The translations under genes and the position numbers were made by a program. Shown piece after piece: positions 16,764 through 25,070 of a stretch of DNA of 35,600 bases; position 1 is the first letter of the stretch; each line of letters opens with the position of its first letter. The notes below the pieces were generated by a model. That model ran no database searches, had not been told where the DNA came from, and was given only the letters and a program-made list of their open reading frames with translations. Source of the stretch: Anaerolineae bacterium (GTDB taxonomy: Bacteria; Chloroflexota; Anaerolineae; SpSt-600); the NCBI GenBank assembly GCA_025062375.1, contig JANXAG010000019.1, positions 1 to 35,600 on the forward strand, in the 5' to 3' direction.

Positions 16764-17720
16764 TCATGGCTTTTTGAAACGAACTCCCAGAAAGGTTTCC
16801 AGCACTCCCGGCGTCCTCGGAGGCTCCGGGATTTCTTCCCACAGACCTGAGGTTTTGTCTTTAAGCCACCGGGCTCTTTCGTCTACTGCTCTGCTGAAGT
16901 AAACGTTAAGGGTTTCTTCATCCTTGTCTTTGAGGCTTTGTTTCAGCATTTCCAGTTGAGAAATGTATCCATCAATCCAACGGATTACATTGTCAGCATT
17001 TTCCAGAAAAGCTCTGGCCCACAGCAAGGAACCTTCCCAGAGAGAGGCTGTGCCCTGGTTGAAAGCAGAGCTCCCAAATCTTCTCATCTCTTTCCACGGG
17101 GGTGATTGACACAGAGTTCCCATCAGGGCGGCTGCGGCTACGAGGGGCAATTGTTCTATTCCAGCCAGGAGACCATCATGCTCCGCCGGATCTACAAAGT
17201 AAGGGCTGGCACCCATGGCTTTTACAAGGGCCACCGCCAGTTCTATAGCTTCACCACTTGCCTCAGGAGAAGGGGTGAGACAGTATAGGGCTCCTTTTAA
17301 AACCTCCGCTGAGGCCGCCTTGACCCCGCCTGCTTCCCCTTGAGGGCTTATGATAGGATTGCCCCCCACAAAATTTACATGGTCGGGAAGCAGTTCTTCA
17401 GCCCACTTTATCACCGGCCTCTTGAGAGTAGCAGTATCTGTCACAAGGCATCCTGGTTTGAGGTAAGGGCCTATGACTTTCATGGTGTCCTGAATTGCCT
17501 GGAGGGGAAGCGCCAGAATAACTATATCAGCCTTTTCACATGCATTTATGAGGTTCCAATCAGTTCGGTCTACAGCTTTAATTTTGAGAGCTTCGCGAGC
17601 TATACCTGGTTCCTTATCGTGGCCTGTTATGGAGATATCAGCCCCTGATTTTTTGAGGGCAAGACCTATGGAACTTCCCACAAACCCTAACCCTACTATG
17701 GTTACGTTAGCTTTTGCCAT
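16764..17720 (-). CDS. TyrA-fold (prephenate/arogenate dehydrogenase-like) NAD(P)-dependent dehydrogenase lacking hallmark histidines
   Basis: The 318-residue protein has an N-terminal Rossmann domain with VGLGFVGSSIG (9-19) and 'ADIVILALPLQAI' (64-76), and a helical C-terminal dimer domain, as in prephenate dehydrogenase TyrA. Two TyrA signatures are altered. The SHPxxG loop that carries the catalytic histidine reads GGNPII, with N121 in the histidine's place, and the later SHLPH reads EQLPL (189-193). It may therefore act on a substrate other than prephenate. Its start lies 19 bases inside the end of the molybdenum hydroxylase gene, so the two are cotranscribed. Fold call is firm; substrate is open. 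Confidence 0.75.
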   Translation of the reverse strand: MAKANVTIVGLGFVGSSIGLALKKSGADISITGHDKEPGIAREALKIKAVDRTDWNLINACEKADIVILALPLQAIQDTMKVIGPYLKPGCLVTDTATLKRPVIKWAEELLPDHVNFVGGNPIISPQGEAGGVKAASAEVLKGALYCLTPSPEASGEAIELAVALVKAMGASPYFVDPAEHDGLLAGIEQLPLVAAAALMGTLCQSPPWKEMRRFGSSAFNQGTASLWEGSLLWARAFLENADNVIRWIDGYISQLEMLKQSLKDKDEETLNVYFSRAVDERARWLKDKTSGLWEEIPEPPRTPGVLETFLGVRFKKP

Positions 17721-20467
17721 AGTTTCTCCCTAAGTTCCTGACTTTTCACAGGCAGATGGTAAAAGCGAACCCCACACGCTTTATATATGGCATTGACGAT
17801 GGCTGGAGACGTAGGGATGGAGGGGATTTCACCTATGCCCTTGGCCCCGAAAGGTCCTGCAGAGGAGGGTGCTTCAACGATTACAGGCACAATTTCGGGC
17901 ATGTCCTTCGCTCTAGGGATCTGGTAGTCTTTAAACCCCCGAACCATAGGGATCCCATCTCTGAGGACAAATTCTTCTTTCAGGGTAAGCCCGATCCCCA
18001 TCATGACTCCGCCCTCTATCTGCCCTACGACCCCCAGCGGGCTAATGGCTTTTCCCACATCGTGGGCAGCTATAACTTTGAGTACACGCACTTCACCTGT
18101 TTCCATATCCACTTCCACAAGAGCCCCCTGCGTGGCAAATCCAAAAGCAAAGTGGTGAGGCCCTTCTTGGCTTATCGGCACAGTAGTCGGAGCTTCATAG
18201 AAGTAAGAAGCTCTTGCTTCCTGCCCCTGCTTTTTTGCTATGGAGACAAGTTCCCCCAGGGATAGGGCTTTATCACCCGCTCTGGCAAACCCTCCTTCAA
18301 ATACGATTTCCATCGGGTGGACGTTCATTTCTTCAGCGGCGATACGAGATAAGAAGTCCTTAACCCGGCGGGTAGCAAAGCGCACCGCATTCCCCGTTAT
18401 AAAGGATTGCCTTGAAGCGGTGGTAGGTCCGCCCTCTGGAGTGCAACCCGTATCGGCTAATATGACCTTCACAGGTGGAATATCCTGGGCTTGCCAGCCA
18501 GGTAGTCCAAACTCTTCGGCAACAATAGCTGCTATCACGCCCGATAGGCCTCCTCCCAGGTCGGCAGCTCCTGCTCGGACTATTATCGTGCCTTCTTCGG
18601 TTACTTCTACTTCGGCGCCAGCTTTGTCGGAAACTCCACCGCCCAGGCCCACATTTTTAAAGGCGCAGGCGATACCCCACGCCCTTCTTTTGGTGCCCTC
18701 TATTGGGGTGAAAGGAGTACGCTTCATTTCTTCCTCAACCCGGTCCAAGGTCTCCAGAAGGCCAACACTTTCCTCAAGGAGCTGTCCCAGAGGTGTTTTA
18801 GTTCCCGCTCGAAGGGCGTTTATCTTTCGGATTTCCAGGGGGGAGAGGCCTAGCTCTTCGGCCATTATATCCATCTGGCTTTCTATAGCGAAGGCTGCCT
18901 GGGGCACTCCAAAACCTCGGAAGGCGCCCGAAGGCGGATTATTGGTGTAAACGGCATAGCAATCTACCTTCAAGTTGGGAATTTGATAGGGGCCAGATAT
19001 GTGGGTGGCGGTGCGGGTCATGACGTGCTCACTGAGGGAAGCATAAGCCCCTGCATCCCCGTAAATTTCTGCCTCCAGGGCCAGAAGTTTCCCCTCTTTG
19101 GTAGCACCGGTCTTCAGACGGATTGTGGTGGCATGGCGTTTGGGGTGAACTTTCATGGATTCCTCGCGGGAAAAGACCAGTTTAACAGGTCGGCCCGTTT
19201 TGAAAGCGGCCAAAGCTACGTGTATTTGAACGGATATATCCTCTTTACCTCCGAAAGCTCCCCCAATGAAGGTCCCTACCACCCTGACTTTTTCCTCGGG
19301 GATAGCTAAACTTTCAGCTATCTGGCGCCGGTCCAGGAACGGGATCTGGGAGCCCACGTACACGGTTATGTTCCCATCAGGATCCACTGTGGCCACCCCC
19401 GCTTCGGGCTCTAAAAAGGCGTGCTCGTAGGTTGGGGTGCGGTAAACTCTCTCCACTATTAGGTCGGCCCGGGTGAAGGCTTCATCCACATTCCCGCGAC
19501 GGATGGATATATGTTTGAGGAGGTTGCCGCCTTCGTGGATTTTCGGGGCATCGGGTTTCAGAGCTTCCTGAGGGGATGTGACGACCGGCAAGGGTTCATA
19601 GTCTACTTCTATAAGTTTTAAGGCTTCAGAAGCAATTTCCTCTCTTTCAGCTACCACCATAGCGATGGCATCGCCAATGTATCGGACTTTATCCATAGCA
19701 AAGACGGGCCAGTCTTTACGCACAACTCCATGGGTTTTATCTCCGGGCACATCCTCAGCCGTGAGGACGGCTACTACGCCGGGCAAATTTCTGGCACGGG
19801 TGGTATCTATCCTGAGGATGCGGGCATGGGGATATGAGCTTCTCAGGACTTTGGCATAGAGCATGCCTTCAAAGTACAGGTCGGCAGCATAGAGGGCTTT
19901 GCCGGTGGCCTTTAGGATAGCATCGGGTTTGGGGATGATGTTCCCCACCACTTTTAAAGGGGCGACCAGGCTGGGTATAGTGGGAGGAATGTACCCTTCG
20001 CCACGAATTTCAGAGGCAGCGGCTTTTATCGCTCTTACAATGGAGGAATAGCCGGTGCACCGGCACAGGTTTGGCTGTATTGCTTTTATGATTTCCTCAT
20101 CGGAGGGAGAAGGGTTTTGGTCCAACAAAGCTTTAGCGCTCATAATCATTCCGGGGGTGCAGAATCCACACTGGATTGCTCCATAATCAATGAAAGCTTT
20201 TTGAAGGGGATGAAGTTTTCCCTCTCTGGCCAGGCTTTCGATGGTTTCCACTGAGGCGCCTTCAGCATTCACGGCTTTGTAGGTACAGGAGCGGACAGCT
20301 TTGCCGTTTACGATTACAGTGCAGGAGCCGCATAGGCCTTCCCCACACCCTTTCTTTGTACCAGTTAGGTGCAGGTGGTCTCGCAGAACTTCAAGAAGGG
20401 AGGTGTCTTTGTCTACATCTACCTGGAAGTTTTCGCCATTTATCTTCAACGAGATGAATTTTCTCAT
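17702..20467 (-). CDS. Fused Fe-S / molybdopterin hydroxylase, xanthine-dehydrogenase family (possibly selenium-dependent)
   Basis: The 921-residue protein joins the small and large subunits of the xanthine oxidase family. An N-terminal plant-type [2Fe-2S] domain (C41, C46, C49, C61) and a second [2Fe-2S] domain (C100, C103, C135, C137 in QCGFC and CRC) come first. The molybdopterin part begins near 'KATGKALYAADLYFEGMLYAKV' (about 186-207) and includes GGAFGGKED, GAFRGFGVPQ and the C-terminal GAKGIGEIPS with the probable catalytic glutamate. There is no FAD domain, so electrons leave through another partner. The fused, FAD-less layout is that of selenium-dependent xanthine dehydrogenase-like proteins, and selD lies in this window. 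An upstream in-frame TTG (20500) exists; the ATG at 20467 with GGGAG is preferred. Substrate may be a purine, but aldehydes or other heterocycles are possible. Confidence 0.88.
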   Translation of the reverse strand: MRKFISLKINGENFQVDVDKDTSLLEVLRDHLHLTGTKKGCGEGLCGSCTVIVNGKAVRSCTYKAVNAEGASVETIESLAREGKLHPLQKAFIDYGAIQCGFCTPGMIMSAKALLDQNPSPSDEEIIKAIQPNLCRCTGYSSIVRAIKAAASEIRGEGYIPPTIPSLVAPLKVVGNIIPKPDAILKATGKALYAADLYFEGMLYAKVLRSSYPHARILRIDTTRARNLPGVVAVLTAEDVPGDKTHGVVRKDWPVFAMDKVRYIGDAIAMVVAEREEIASEALKLIEVDYEPLPVVTSPQEALKPDAPKIHEGGNLLKHISIRRGNVDEAFTRADLIVERVYRTPTYEHAFLEPEAGVATVDPDGNITVYVGSQIPFLDRRQIAESLAIPEEKVRVVGTFIGGAFGGKEDISVQIHVALAAFKTGRPVKLVFSREESMKVHPKRHATTIRLKTGATKEGKLLALEAEIYGDAGAYASLSEHVMTRTATHISGPYQIPNLKVDCYAVYTNNPPSGAFRGFGVPQAAFAIESQMDIMAEELGLSPLEIRKINALRAGTKTPLGQLLEESVGLLETLDRVEEEMKRTPFTPIEGTKRRAWGIACAFKNVGLGGGVSDKAGAEVEVTEEGTIIVRAGAADLGGGLSGVIAAIVAEEFGLPGWQAQDIPPVKVILADTGCTPEGGPTTASRQSFITGNAVRFATRRVKDFLSRIAAEEMNVHPMEIVFEGGFARAGDKALSLGELVSIAKKQGQEARASYFYEAPTTVPISQEGPHHFAFGFATQGALVEVDMETGEVRVLKVIAAHDVGKAISPLGVVGQIEGGVMMGIGLTLKEEFVLRDGIPMVRGFKDYQIPRAKDMPEIVPVIVEAPSSAGPFGAKGIGEIPSIPTSPAIVNAIYKACGVRFYHLPVKSQELREKLWQKLT

Positions 20468-20581
20468 AGTGCAAAGCTCCCTCGGAGGTGAATGCATCAA
20501 AGATTATATCACAAGTCTGGAATAGAGCAATCTGGGATTATTCCACTATTTTGGGAAGCGTTTGGGTCGGGGGGTTAGAGG

Positions 20582-20768
20582 CCCACTCGTGGGCGGGGTG
20601 CAGGGGGTGGCTAATCGCGGGCACATCCCCCAGGCCCCCTGCCATGGGGCTAAAGCCCCTGGACCCCTGATTTTTCCCGCCCTCGTGGGCTGAAGGTTTG
20701 CCACGGTTCTGGGTCCCACTCGTGGGCGGGGTGCAAGAGTTGGTCGATTGCTCCCTTTTTGAGGCTTT
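20582..20768. repeat. Dispersed GC-rich intergenic repeat, copy C (modules a-b-a')
   Basis: Module a (20582-20675) opens with CCCACTCGTGGGCGGGGTGCA and contains CACATCCCCCAG and GGACCCCTGATTTTT, as in copy B, but lacks the TCCCTTTTTGAGG part. Module b (20678-20714) follows, then a second module a start (20715-20768) that does contain CTCCCTTTTTGAGG. The hairpin of copy B is kept in altered form (CATGGGGC and GCCCCTG around TAAA), with one base lost from both arms, so pairing is retained. It lies between divergently transcribed genes. No transposase or terminal target-site duplication is evident. Confidence 0.78.
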
Positions 20769-20861
20769 GTGGTGGCATCCTCAAAGTTTCTACGGTAAAA
20801 CGATGGGAAAGGGCAATTTGGCGCCGTCCCCGAGTAAATAGAGACAGGACATGTCCAGGCT

Positions 20862-20890
20862 TTGCTCTGCTTCGCTTTTTGTGTTAAACT
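20862..20890 (+). promoter_or_regulatory. Possible weak promoter for the pgeF operon
   Basis: TTGCTC (20862-20867) and TAAACT (20885-20890) are separated by 17 bases and end about 36 bases before the pgeF start. Each hexamer matches consensus only at four positions. A perfect 10-base palindrome, GGACATGTCC (20847-20856), lies just upstream and could be an operator. Confidence 0.3.
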
Positions 20891-20926
20891 ATAAAAGCCA
20901 TTAAAGTCCAGCAGGCGGGGGATAAG

Positions 20927-21703
20927 TTGCTTCGCTTTAGCGTGAATGGCCTTGTTTTCTATAGTTTCCCCTCCTTTCGAAACCTTACCTGCGCTTTCTT
21001 CACGCGCCTGGGAGGGGTAAGCAAGCCCCCCTTTGATTCCCTGAATGTGGGTCATACCGTTGGGGATGACTTGAAGGCAGTAGAAGAGAATCATCGCCGC
21101 ATCTTTGAAGTTCTCGGTATCTCCAAAGGTCAAATTGTCACTGCCCGCCAGGTTCATGGCCTTCAGGTGGCTGTGGTGAATGAGGAATACCTGGGAAAGG
21201 TCATCCCCAATACCGATGGCTTAATCACTTCAGCCCCGGGTGTTTTCCTTATGCTCCGCTTCGCCGATTGCGTCCCAGTAGTCCTTTACGACCCCATAAG
21301 GAGAGTTGTGGGACTCCTTCACGCCGGGTGGAAGGGAAGCATAATGGGTATAGCCTTCAGGACTATCAAGCTTATGGAAGAGGTTTTCGGCTCAAAGCCG
21401 AAGGATATCGCGGCAGGGTTGGGCCCTTCCATAGGCCCGTGCTGTTATACGGTTGGGGACGATGTGGTCACGCTTGCCAGGGAATTCTGGCCTGATCCCC
21501 CTATAGTCTATACCCGGCAAGGAAAATTGCACCTGGATTTGTGGGAGCTCAACAGACGCTGGCTCCTAAGGGCGGGAGTTACACACGTTGAAGTAGCAGG
21601 GTTGTGCACTTCTTGCCGGAAGGATGAGTTTTTCTCTCACCGGGCTTCGGGGGGATTAACAGGCCGCTTTGCAGCGGTGGTAGGTTTAAATGGAAGAGCT
21701 TGA
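20927..21703 (+). CDS. pgeF: Laccase-domain protein PgeF/YfiH (peptidoglycan editing factor / purine nucleosidase-like)
   Basis: The 258-residue protein has the Zn-binding triad of the family: H77 (RQVHG), C115 (RFADCVPV) and H132 (LHAGWKGS). The early 'FFTRLGGVSKPPFDSLNVG' is also diagnostic, as is 'GPSIGPCCYTVGDDV'. Members were once called multicopper oxidases; they are now linked to removal of misincorporated residues from cell-wall precursors in E. coli and to purine nucleoside cleavage. The frame starts with TTG at 20927 with a GGGGG-type ribosome binding site. It overlaps yggS by 14 bases and heads a conserved cell-division-type cluster. Confidence 0.92.
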   Translation: MLRFSVNGLVFYSFPSFRNLTCAFFTRLGGVSKPPFDSLNVGHTVGDDLKAVEENHRRIFEVLGISKGQIVTARQVHGLQVAVVNEEYLGKVIPNTDGLITSAPGVFLMLRFADCVPVVLYDPIRRVVGLLHAGWKGSIMGIAFRTIKLMEEVFGSKPKDIAAGLGPSIGPCCYTVGDDVVTLAREFWPDPPIVYTRQGKLHLDLWELNRRWLLRAGVTHVEVAGLCTSCRKDEFFSHRASGGLTGRFAAVVGLNGRA

Positions 21704-22388
21704 AATCAGGATAAAAAGGGTTAAGGAGAGAATTGCCGAAGCCGCCCTCAGAAAGGGCAGAAACCCAGATGGTGTAATTTTAGTGGCTGTCACCAAAACC
21801 GTGGAGCCGGAGCGCATTATGGCCGCCGCCGAACTGGGAATTGAACACTTTGGCGAAAACAGGGTCCAGGAAGCCCTGGAAAAAATTCCCAGGATAAATT
21901 TCCTTCTGAAGAAACCCGTGACCTGGCACATGGTGGGCCACCTCCAGACCAACAAGGTGCCTAAAGCCGTCAGGCTCTTTGATTTTATCCACTCCGTTGA
22001 CAGCGTAAGGCTGGCCGTAGAACTCAGTAAGAGGGCTTCCTCCCAGGGGAAAACCATACCCATCCTTCTGGAGGTCAATATCTCTGGGGAGACCACAAAA
22101 TTCGGCTTTCCCCCTGAAGAAGTTGAAAGGGCAGTCCCCGATATCCTGGCCCTCCCTGGCCTTTCTCTCCAGGGCCTTATGACTATAGCCCCCATCGTTG
22201 AAGACCCCGAGGATGCCAGGCCTTACTTCAGAAGGCTGCGAGAGTTGCGGGATAGTCTGGCCGAAAAATTCCCCCAGGCTTCCTGGAAGCATCTCTCCAT
22301 GGGCATGACGGACGACTTTGAGGTGGCGGTGGAAGAAGGAGCCACCATGGTTCGGATAGGGAGGGCTATCTTCGGCGAAAGGAGGTAA
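21690..22388 (+). CDS. yggS: PLP homeostasis protein YggS/YlmE (PLPBP)
   Basis: The 232-residue single-domain alanine-racemase-like barrel binds pyridoxal phosphate on K36 (LVAVTKTV). It shows 'FGENRVQEALEKI', 'WHMVGHLQTNKV' and 'LSMGMTDDFEVAVEEGATMVRIGRAIFG', all hallmark segments of the YggS family, which buffers free PLP and affects amino acid metabolism. It starts 14 bases inside pgeF, and its GGAGG-containing end serves the next gene. Confidence 0.96.
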   Translation: MEELEIRIKRVKERIAEAALRKGRNPDGVILVAVTKTVEPERIMAAAELGIEHFGENRVQEALEKIPRINFLLKKPVTWHMVGHLQTNKVPKAVRLFDFIHSVDSVRLAVELSKRASSQGKTIPILLEVNISGETTKFGFPPEEVERAVPDILALPGLSLQGLMTIAPIVEDPEDARPYFRRLRELRDSLAEKFPQASWKHLSMGMTDDFEVAVEEGATMVRIGRAIFGERR

Positions 22389-22389
22389 A

Positions 22390-22659
22390 TTGTCGCCCGA
22401 ATGGATTGTTTACAACACTGTTGACCTTTTCTTCAACCTGTGGAGCCTTGCCATTCTGGTGAGGGTGTTCCTTTCATGGTTTGGGGTTAGCTACTATCAC
22501 CCTGTCGCTCGCCTTATCTTCCGCATAACTGAGCCAATCCTCGCACCTTTGCGCAGGGTTGTCCCTCCGATCGGGATGTTGGATATAACCCCAGCAGTAG
22601 CAATAGTAGCCCTCCAGATAATAAAGGGAGTGCTTCTGGAAATCCTCGGGAGGATGTAG
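22390..22659 (+). CDS. YggT family membrane protein
   Basis: The 89-residue protein has two membrane helices separated by the conserved YggT motif 'RVFLSWFGVSYYHPVARLIFRITEPILAPLRRVVPPIGMLDITPAVAIV'. The start is TTG (22390) with GGAGG eight bases upstream inside the yggS end. YggT proteins sit beside yggS and DUF167 genes in many bacteria and have been linked to division or osmotic resistance; the molecular function is not established. Confidence 0.9.
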   Translation: MSPEWIVYNTVDLFFNLWSLAILVRVFLSWFGVSYYHPVARLIFRITEPILAPLRRVVPPIGMLDITPAVAIVALQIIKGVLLEILGRM

Positions 22660-22958
22660 TGAGGAAGATAAGGTTCCGCATTACTAAGGCTGAAAAGGGG
22701 GCTGCCTTTGCTGTCACTGTGGTTCCCAAAGCCAAAAGGAACGAAATCGTAGGCCGCTACGGAGATGCTATAAAAGTCAAAATAGCCGCCCCTCCAGAGG
22801 AGGGCAGGGCCAATGAGGAACTCCTCTCCTTTTTAGCCGAAAAGCTCGGGGTAAAAAGGGAGCAGCTGGAAATAGTGGCTGGAGCTTCCTCTCGCAACAA
22901 AATTATTTCGGTCACAGGAATGGAGCCAGCCGAGGTGGAGAAAAAGCTGCTCCTCTGA
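22659..22958 (+). CDS. DUF167 (YggU-like) protein
   Basis: The 99-residue protein shows the DUF167 pattern 'FAVTVVPKAKRNEIVGRYGDAIKVKIAAPPEEGRANEELLSFLAEKLGVKREQLEIVAGASSRNKII'. It is a small basic alpha/beta fold of unknown function. The GTG start shares its first base with the yggT stop (TAGTG), so translation is coupled. The yggS-yggT-DUF167 order is widely conserved. Confidence 0.92.
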   Translation: MRKIRFRITKAEKGAAFAVTVVPKAKRNEIVGRYGDAIKVKIAAPPEEGRANEELLSFLAEKLGVKREQLEIVAGASSRNKIISVTGMEPAEVEKKLLL

Positions 22959-22980
22959 AATCCTTCCAAGGAGGCAAGCC

Positions 22981-23832
22981 ATGGAAATCAAAAAGGTTGG
23001 CGTCGTGGGATGCGGCGTAATGGGCTCAGGCATAACCGAAGTATGCGCCCGGGCCGGCTATGAAGTAGTGGTCCGCGAGATCAACGATGAGCTCCTTCAA
23101 AAGGGTCTGGCCCGAGTAAAGGAATCCATGAGCAAGGCTGTCTCCAGAGGAAAGCTCACCCAGGGGGAAATGGATGACGCCTGGGCCAGGATAAAGGGTA
23201 CCACCTCCATGGAGGACTTCGCTGATTGCGATATAGTCATTGAGGCAGTTATTGAAAACCTTGAACTCAAAAAACGGGTCTTTGCCGAACTGGACCGCAT
23301 AACCCCGCCCCATGCTATCCTGGCTTCCAATACCTCTTCTCTCTGCATAACAGCTATGGCTGCTGTCACGAAGCGTCCGGATAAAGTTCTGGGCCTCCAT
23401 TTCTTTAACCCTGTCCCGGTTATGCCCCTCCTGGAAATTGTCAGGACCATCCTTACTTCTGAGGAGACTCTGGATATAGCCCGCAAGTTCGGAGAATCCC
23501 TGGGCAAGACCATAGTTTTAGCCAAAGATTACCCCGGTTTTATCGTTAACACCCTCCTCATCCCCTTCCTTCTGGACGCCGTCAGGATGCTGGAATCGGG
23601 CTACGCCACGAAAGAAGACATAGATACGGCCATAAGGCTTGGTCTCAATCACCCTATGGGCCCCTTCGCTCTTCTGGACCTGGTGGGACTCGATACCACC
23701 CTTTACATCGCTGATGCCATGTATGAGGAGCTAAAGGATCCGAGGTTCGTAGCTCCTCCCCTTCTGCGAAGGATGGTTCTAGCCGGGAAGCTCGGCCGAA
23801 AGAGCGGCGAAGGTTTCTACAAGTATTCCTGA
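22981..23832 (+). CDS. hbd: 3-hydroxybutyryl/3-hydroxyacyl-CoA dehydrogenase
   Basis: The 283-residue enzyme oxidises 3-hydroxyacyl-CoA with NAD(P) or reduces acetoacetyl-CoA. It has the Rossmann glycine motif GCGVMGSG (10-17), the catalytic H140 in LGLHFFNPVPVMPLLEIV, 'SNTSSLCIT' (116-124), 'KDYPGFIVNTLLIPFL' and the C-terminal domain 'GLNHPMGPFALLDLVGLD'. The 283-residue length is that of single-function Hbd/PaaH. GGAGG precedes the ATG. Its stop overlaps the start region of the acyl-CoA dehydrogenase frame, forming a fatty-acid or butyrate-type oxidation pair. Confidence 0.95.
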   Translation: MEIKKVGVVGCGVMGSGITEVCARAGYEVVVREINDELLQKGLARVKESMSKAVSRGKLTQGEMDDAWARIKGTTSMEDFADCDIVIEAVIENLELKKRVFAELDRITPPHAILASNTSSLCITAMAAVTKRPDKVLGLHFFNPVPVMPLLEIVRTILTSEETLDIARKFGESLGKTIVLAKDYPGFIVNTLLIPFLLDAVRMLESGYATKEDIDTAIRLGLNHPMGPFALLDLVGLDTTLYIADAMYEELKDPRFVAPPLLRRMVLAGKLGRKSGEGFYKYS

Positions 23833-23849
23833 TGGGCGGGGGTGCTCTT

Positions 23850-25001
23850 ATGGACCTCAATCTTACCGAAGAACATAAGCTTATTCAGAAGAGGGTTAAG
23901 GAATTTGCCTGCAATGAACTGGAACCCATAGCTTCAAAGTTGGATGAGCTGGGCAAGCCTCCTTTAGAGCAATTCCGGAAGCTTGGGGAGCTTGGTTTTC
24001 TGGGCCTCATGGTCCCCCCGGAATATGGAGGAACTAAAGCCGATACCGTAAGCTACGTTCTGGTGGTGGAAGAGCTTTCAAGGGTTTGTGCTTCTACTGG
24101 AATAATGGTGGCTATACAGAATTCCCTTGTTTGCCAGCCCATTGCCCTCTTCGGGACTGAAGACCAGAAGAAACGTTACCTTCCAGACCTGGCCTCGGGC
24201 AGAGCTATCGGGGCCTTTGCCCTGACTGAACCTGAGGCCGGCAGCGACGCTGCCTCTATCCGGACAAGAGCGGTAAAGGACGGAGATTATTATGTGATTT
24301 CGGGCCTCAAGCATTTCATAACCAACGGAACCATAGCCGATGTGGTGATAGTTTTTGCCACAATAGATCCGGCCCTCCGCCACAAAGGGATAACGGCTTT
24401 CATCGTGGAGAAAGGCACGCCCGGTTTCAAAGTCGGCCGTGAAGACGATAAGATGGGGATAAGGGGCACCAATACTTCGGAGCTCATCTTTGAAGATTGC
24501 CGGATCCCCGTTTCCAACAGACTGGGGCAGGAAGGAGAGGGTTTCAAAATTGCCTTAATGATGCTGGATTCAGGCAGAATAGGAGTAGCCGCCCAGGCAG
24601 TAGGGATAGCCCGCAGAGCCTATGAGGAAGCTCTGAAATACGCTAAAACCCGGCAGCAGTTTGGCCAACCCATCGCTCAATTCCAGGCTATCCAGTGGAT
24701 GCTGGTGGACATGGCTACCCGGATAGAGGCGGCGAGGCTTCTGACTTTAAAGGCTGCCTTAAAGAAGGATGCGGGAGAGCGCTACACCAAAGAGGCAGCT
24801 ATGGCCAAACTCTTCGCTTCCGAAACCGCTGTCTGGGTTACCAACAAAGCCGTTCAAATCCATGGGGGCTACGGCTACATGAAAGAGTACGTGGTGGAGC
24901 GCCTCTACCGCGATGCGAAGATAACGGAAATCTACGAAGGCACCAACGAAATCCAGCGCCTGGTCATAGCTAACCAGCTCCTGCAGGAAAGTCTCCCTTA
25001 A
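23850..25001 (+). CDS. Acyl-CoA dehydrogenase
   Basis: The 383-residue flavoenzyme introduces a trans-2 double bond into acyl-CoA, passing electrons to ETF. It shows 'FALTEPEAGSDAASIRT' (FAD and substrate loop), 'YVISGLKHFITNG', 'QAVGIARRAYEEALKYAKTRQQFGQPIAQFQAIQ' and the C-terminal 'YEGTNEIQRLVIANQLL' with the catalytic glutamate of short-chain enzymes. The frame can start at 23832 overlapping hbd, but the ATG at 23850 has GGGGGT six bases upstream and gives the family-typical MDLNLTEEHKLIQ start. Pairing with hbd suggests short-chain or branched-chain acyl-CoA oxidation, fitting the nearby amino acid importer. Confidence 0.94.
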   Translation: MDLNLTEEHKLIQKRVKEFACNELEPIASKLDELGKPPLEQFRKLGELGFLGLMVPPEYGGTKADTVSYVLVVEELSRVCASTGIMVAIQNSLVCQPIALFGTEDQKKRYLPDLASGRAIGAFALTEPEAGSDAASIRTRAVKDGDYYVISGLKHFITNGTIADVVIVFATIDPALRHKGITAFIVEKGTPGFKVGREDDKMGIRGTNTSELIFEDCRIPVSNRLGQEGEGFKIALMMLDSGRIGVAAQAVGIARRAYEEALKYAKTRQQFGQPIAQFQAIQWMLVDMATRIEAARLLTLKAALKKDAGERYTKEAAMAKLFASETAVWVTNKAVQIHGGYGYMKEYVVERLYRDAKITEIYEGTNEIQRLVIANQLLQESLP

Positions 25002-25007
25002 AGTGAG

Positions 25008-25054
25008 GGGGCTCCCGGCCTTTCTGGCGGGGTTTCCATTCGGCTGGGAGCCCC
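25008..25054 (+). promoter_or_regulatory. Intercistronic inverted repeat between acyl-CoA dehydrogenase and yifB
   Basis: GGGGCTCCC (25008-25016) and GGGAGCCCC (25046-25054) are a perfect 9-bp pair, extended inward by GGC and GCT, around a loop of about 25 bases. No U-tract follows and yifB begins 16 bases later. It may stabilise or attenuate the transcript between the metabolic pair and yifB. Confidence 0.55.
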
Positions 25055-25070
25055 GGGGGAGTGGTGAGAA

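Noticed and set aside
17756-18950. Long plus-strand open frames of 169 and 236 codons inside the molybdenum hydroxylase gene
   Set aside because: They are antisense shadows of a GC-rich coding sequence, without ribosome binding sites or recognisable motifs, while the minus-strand protein matches its family throughout.
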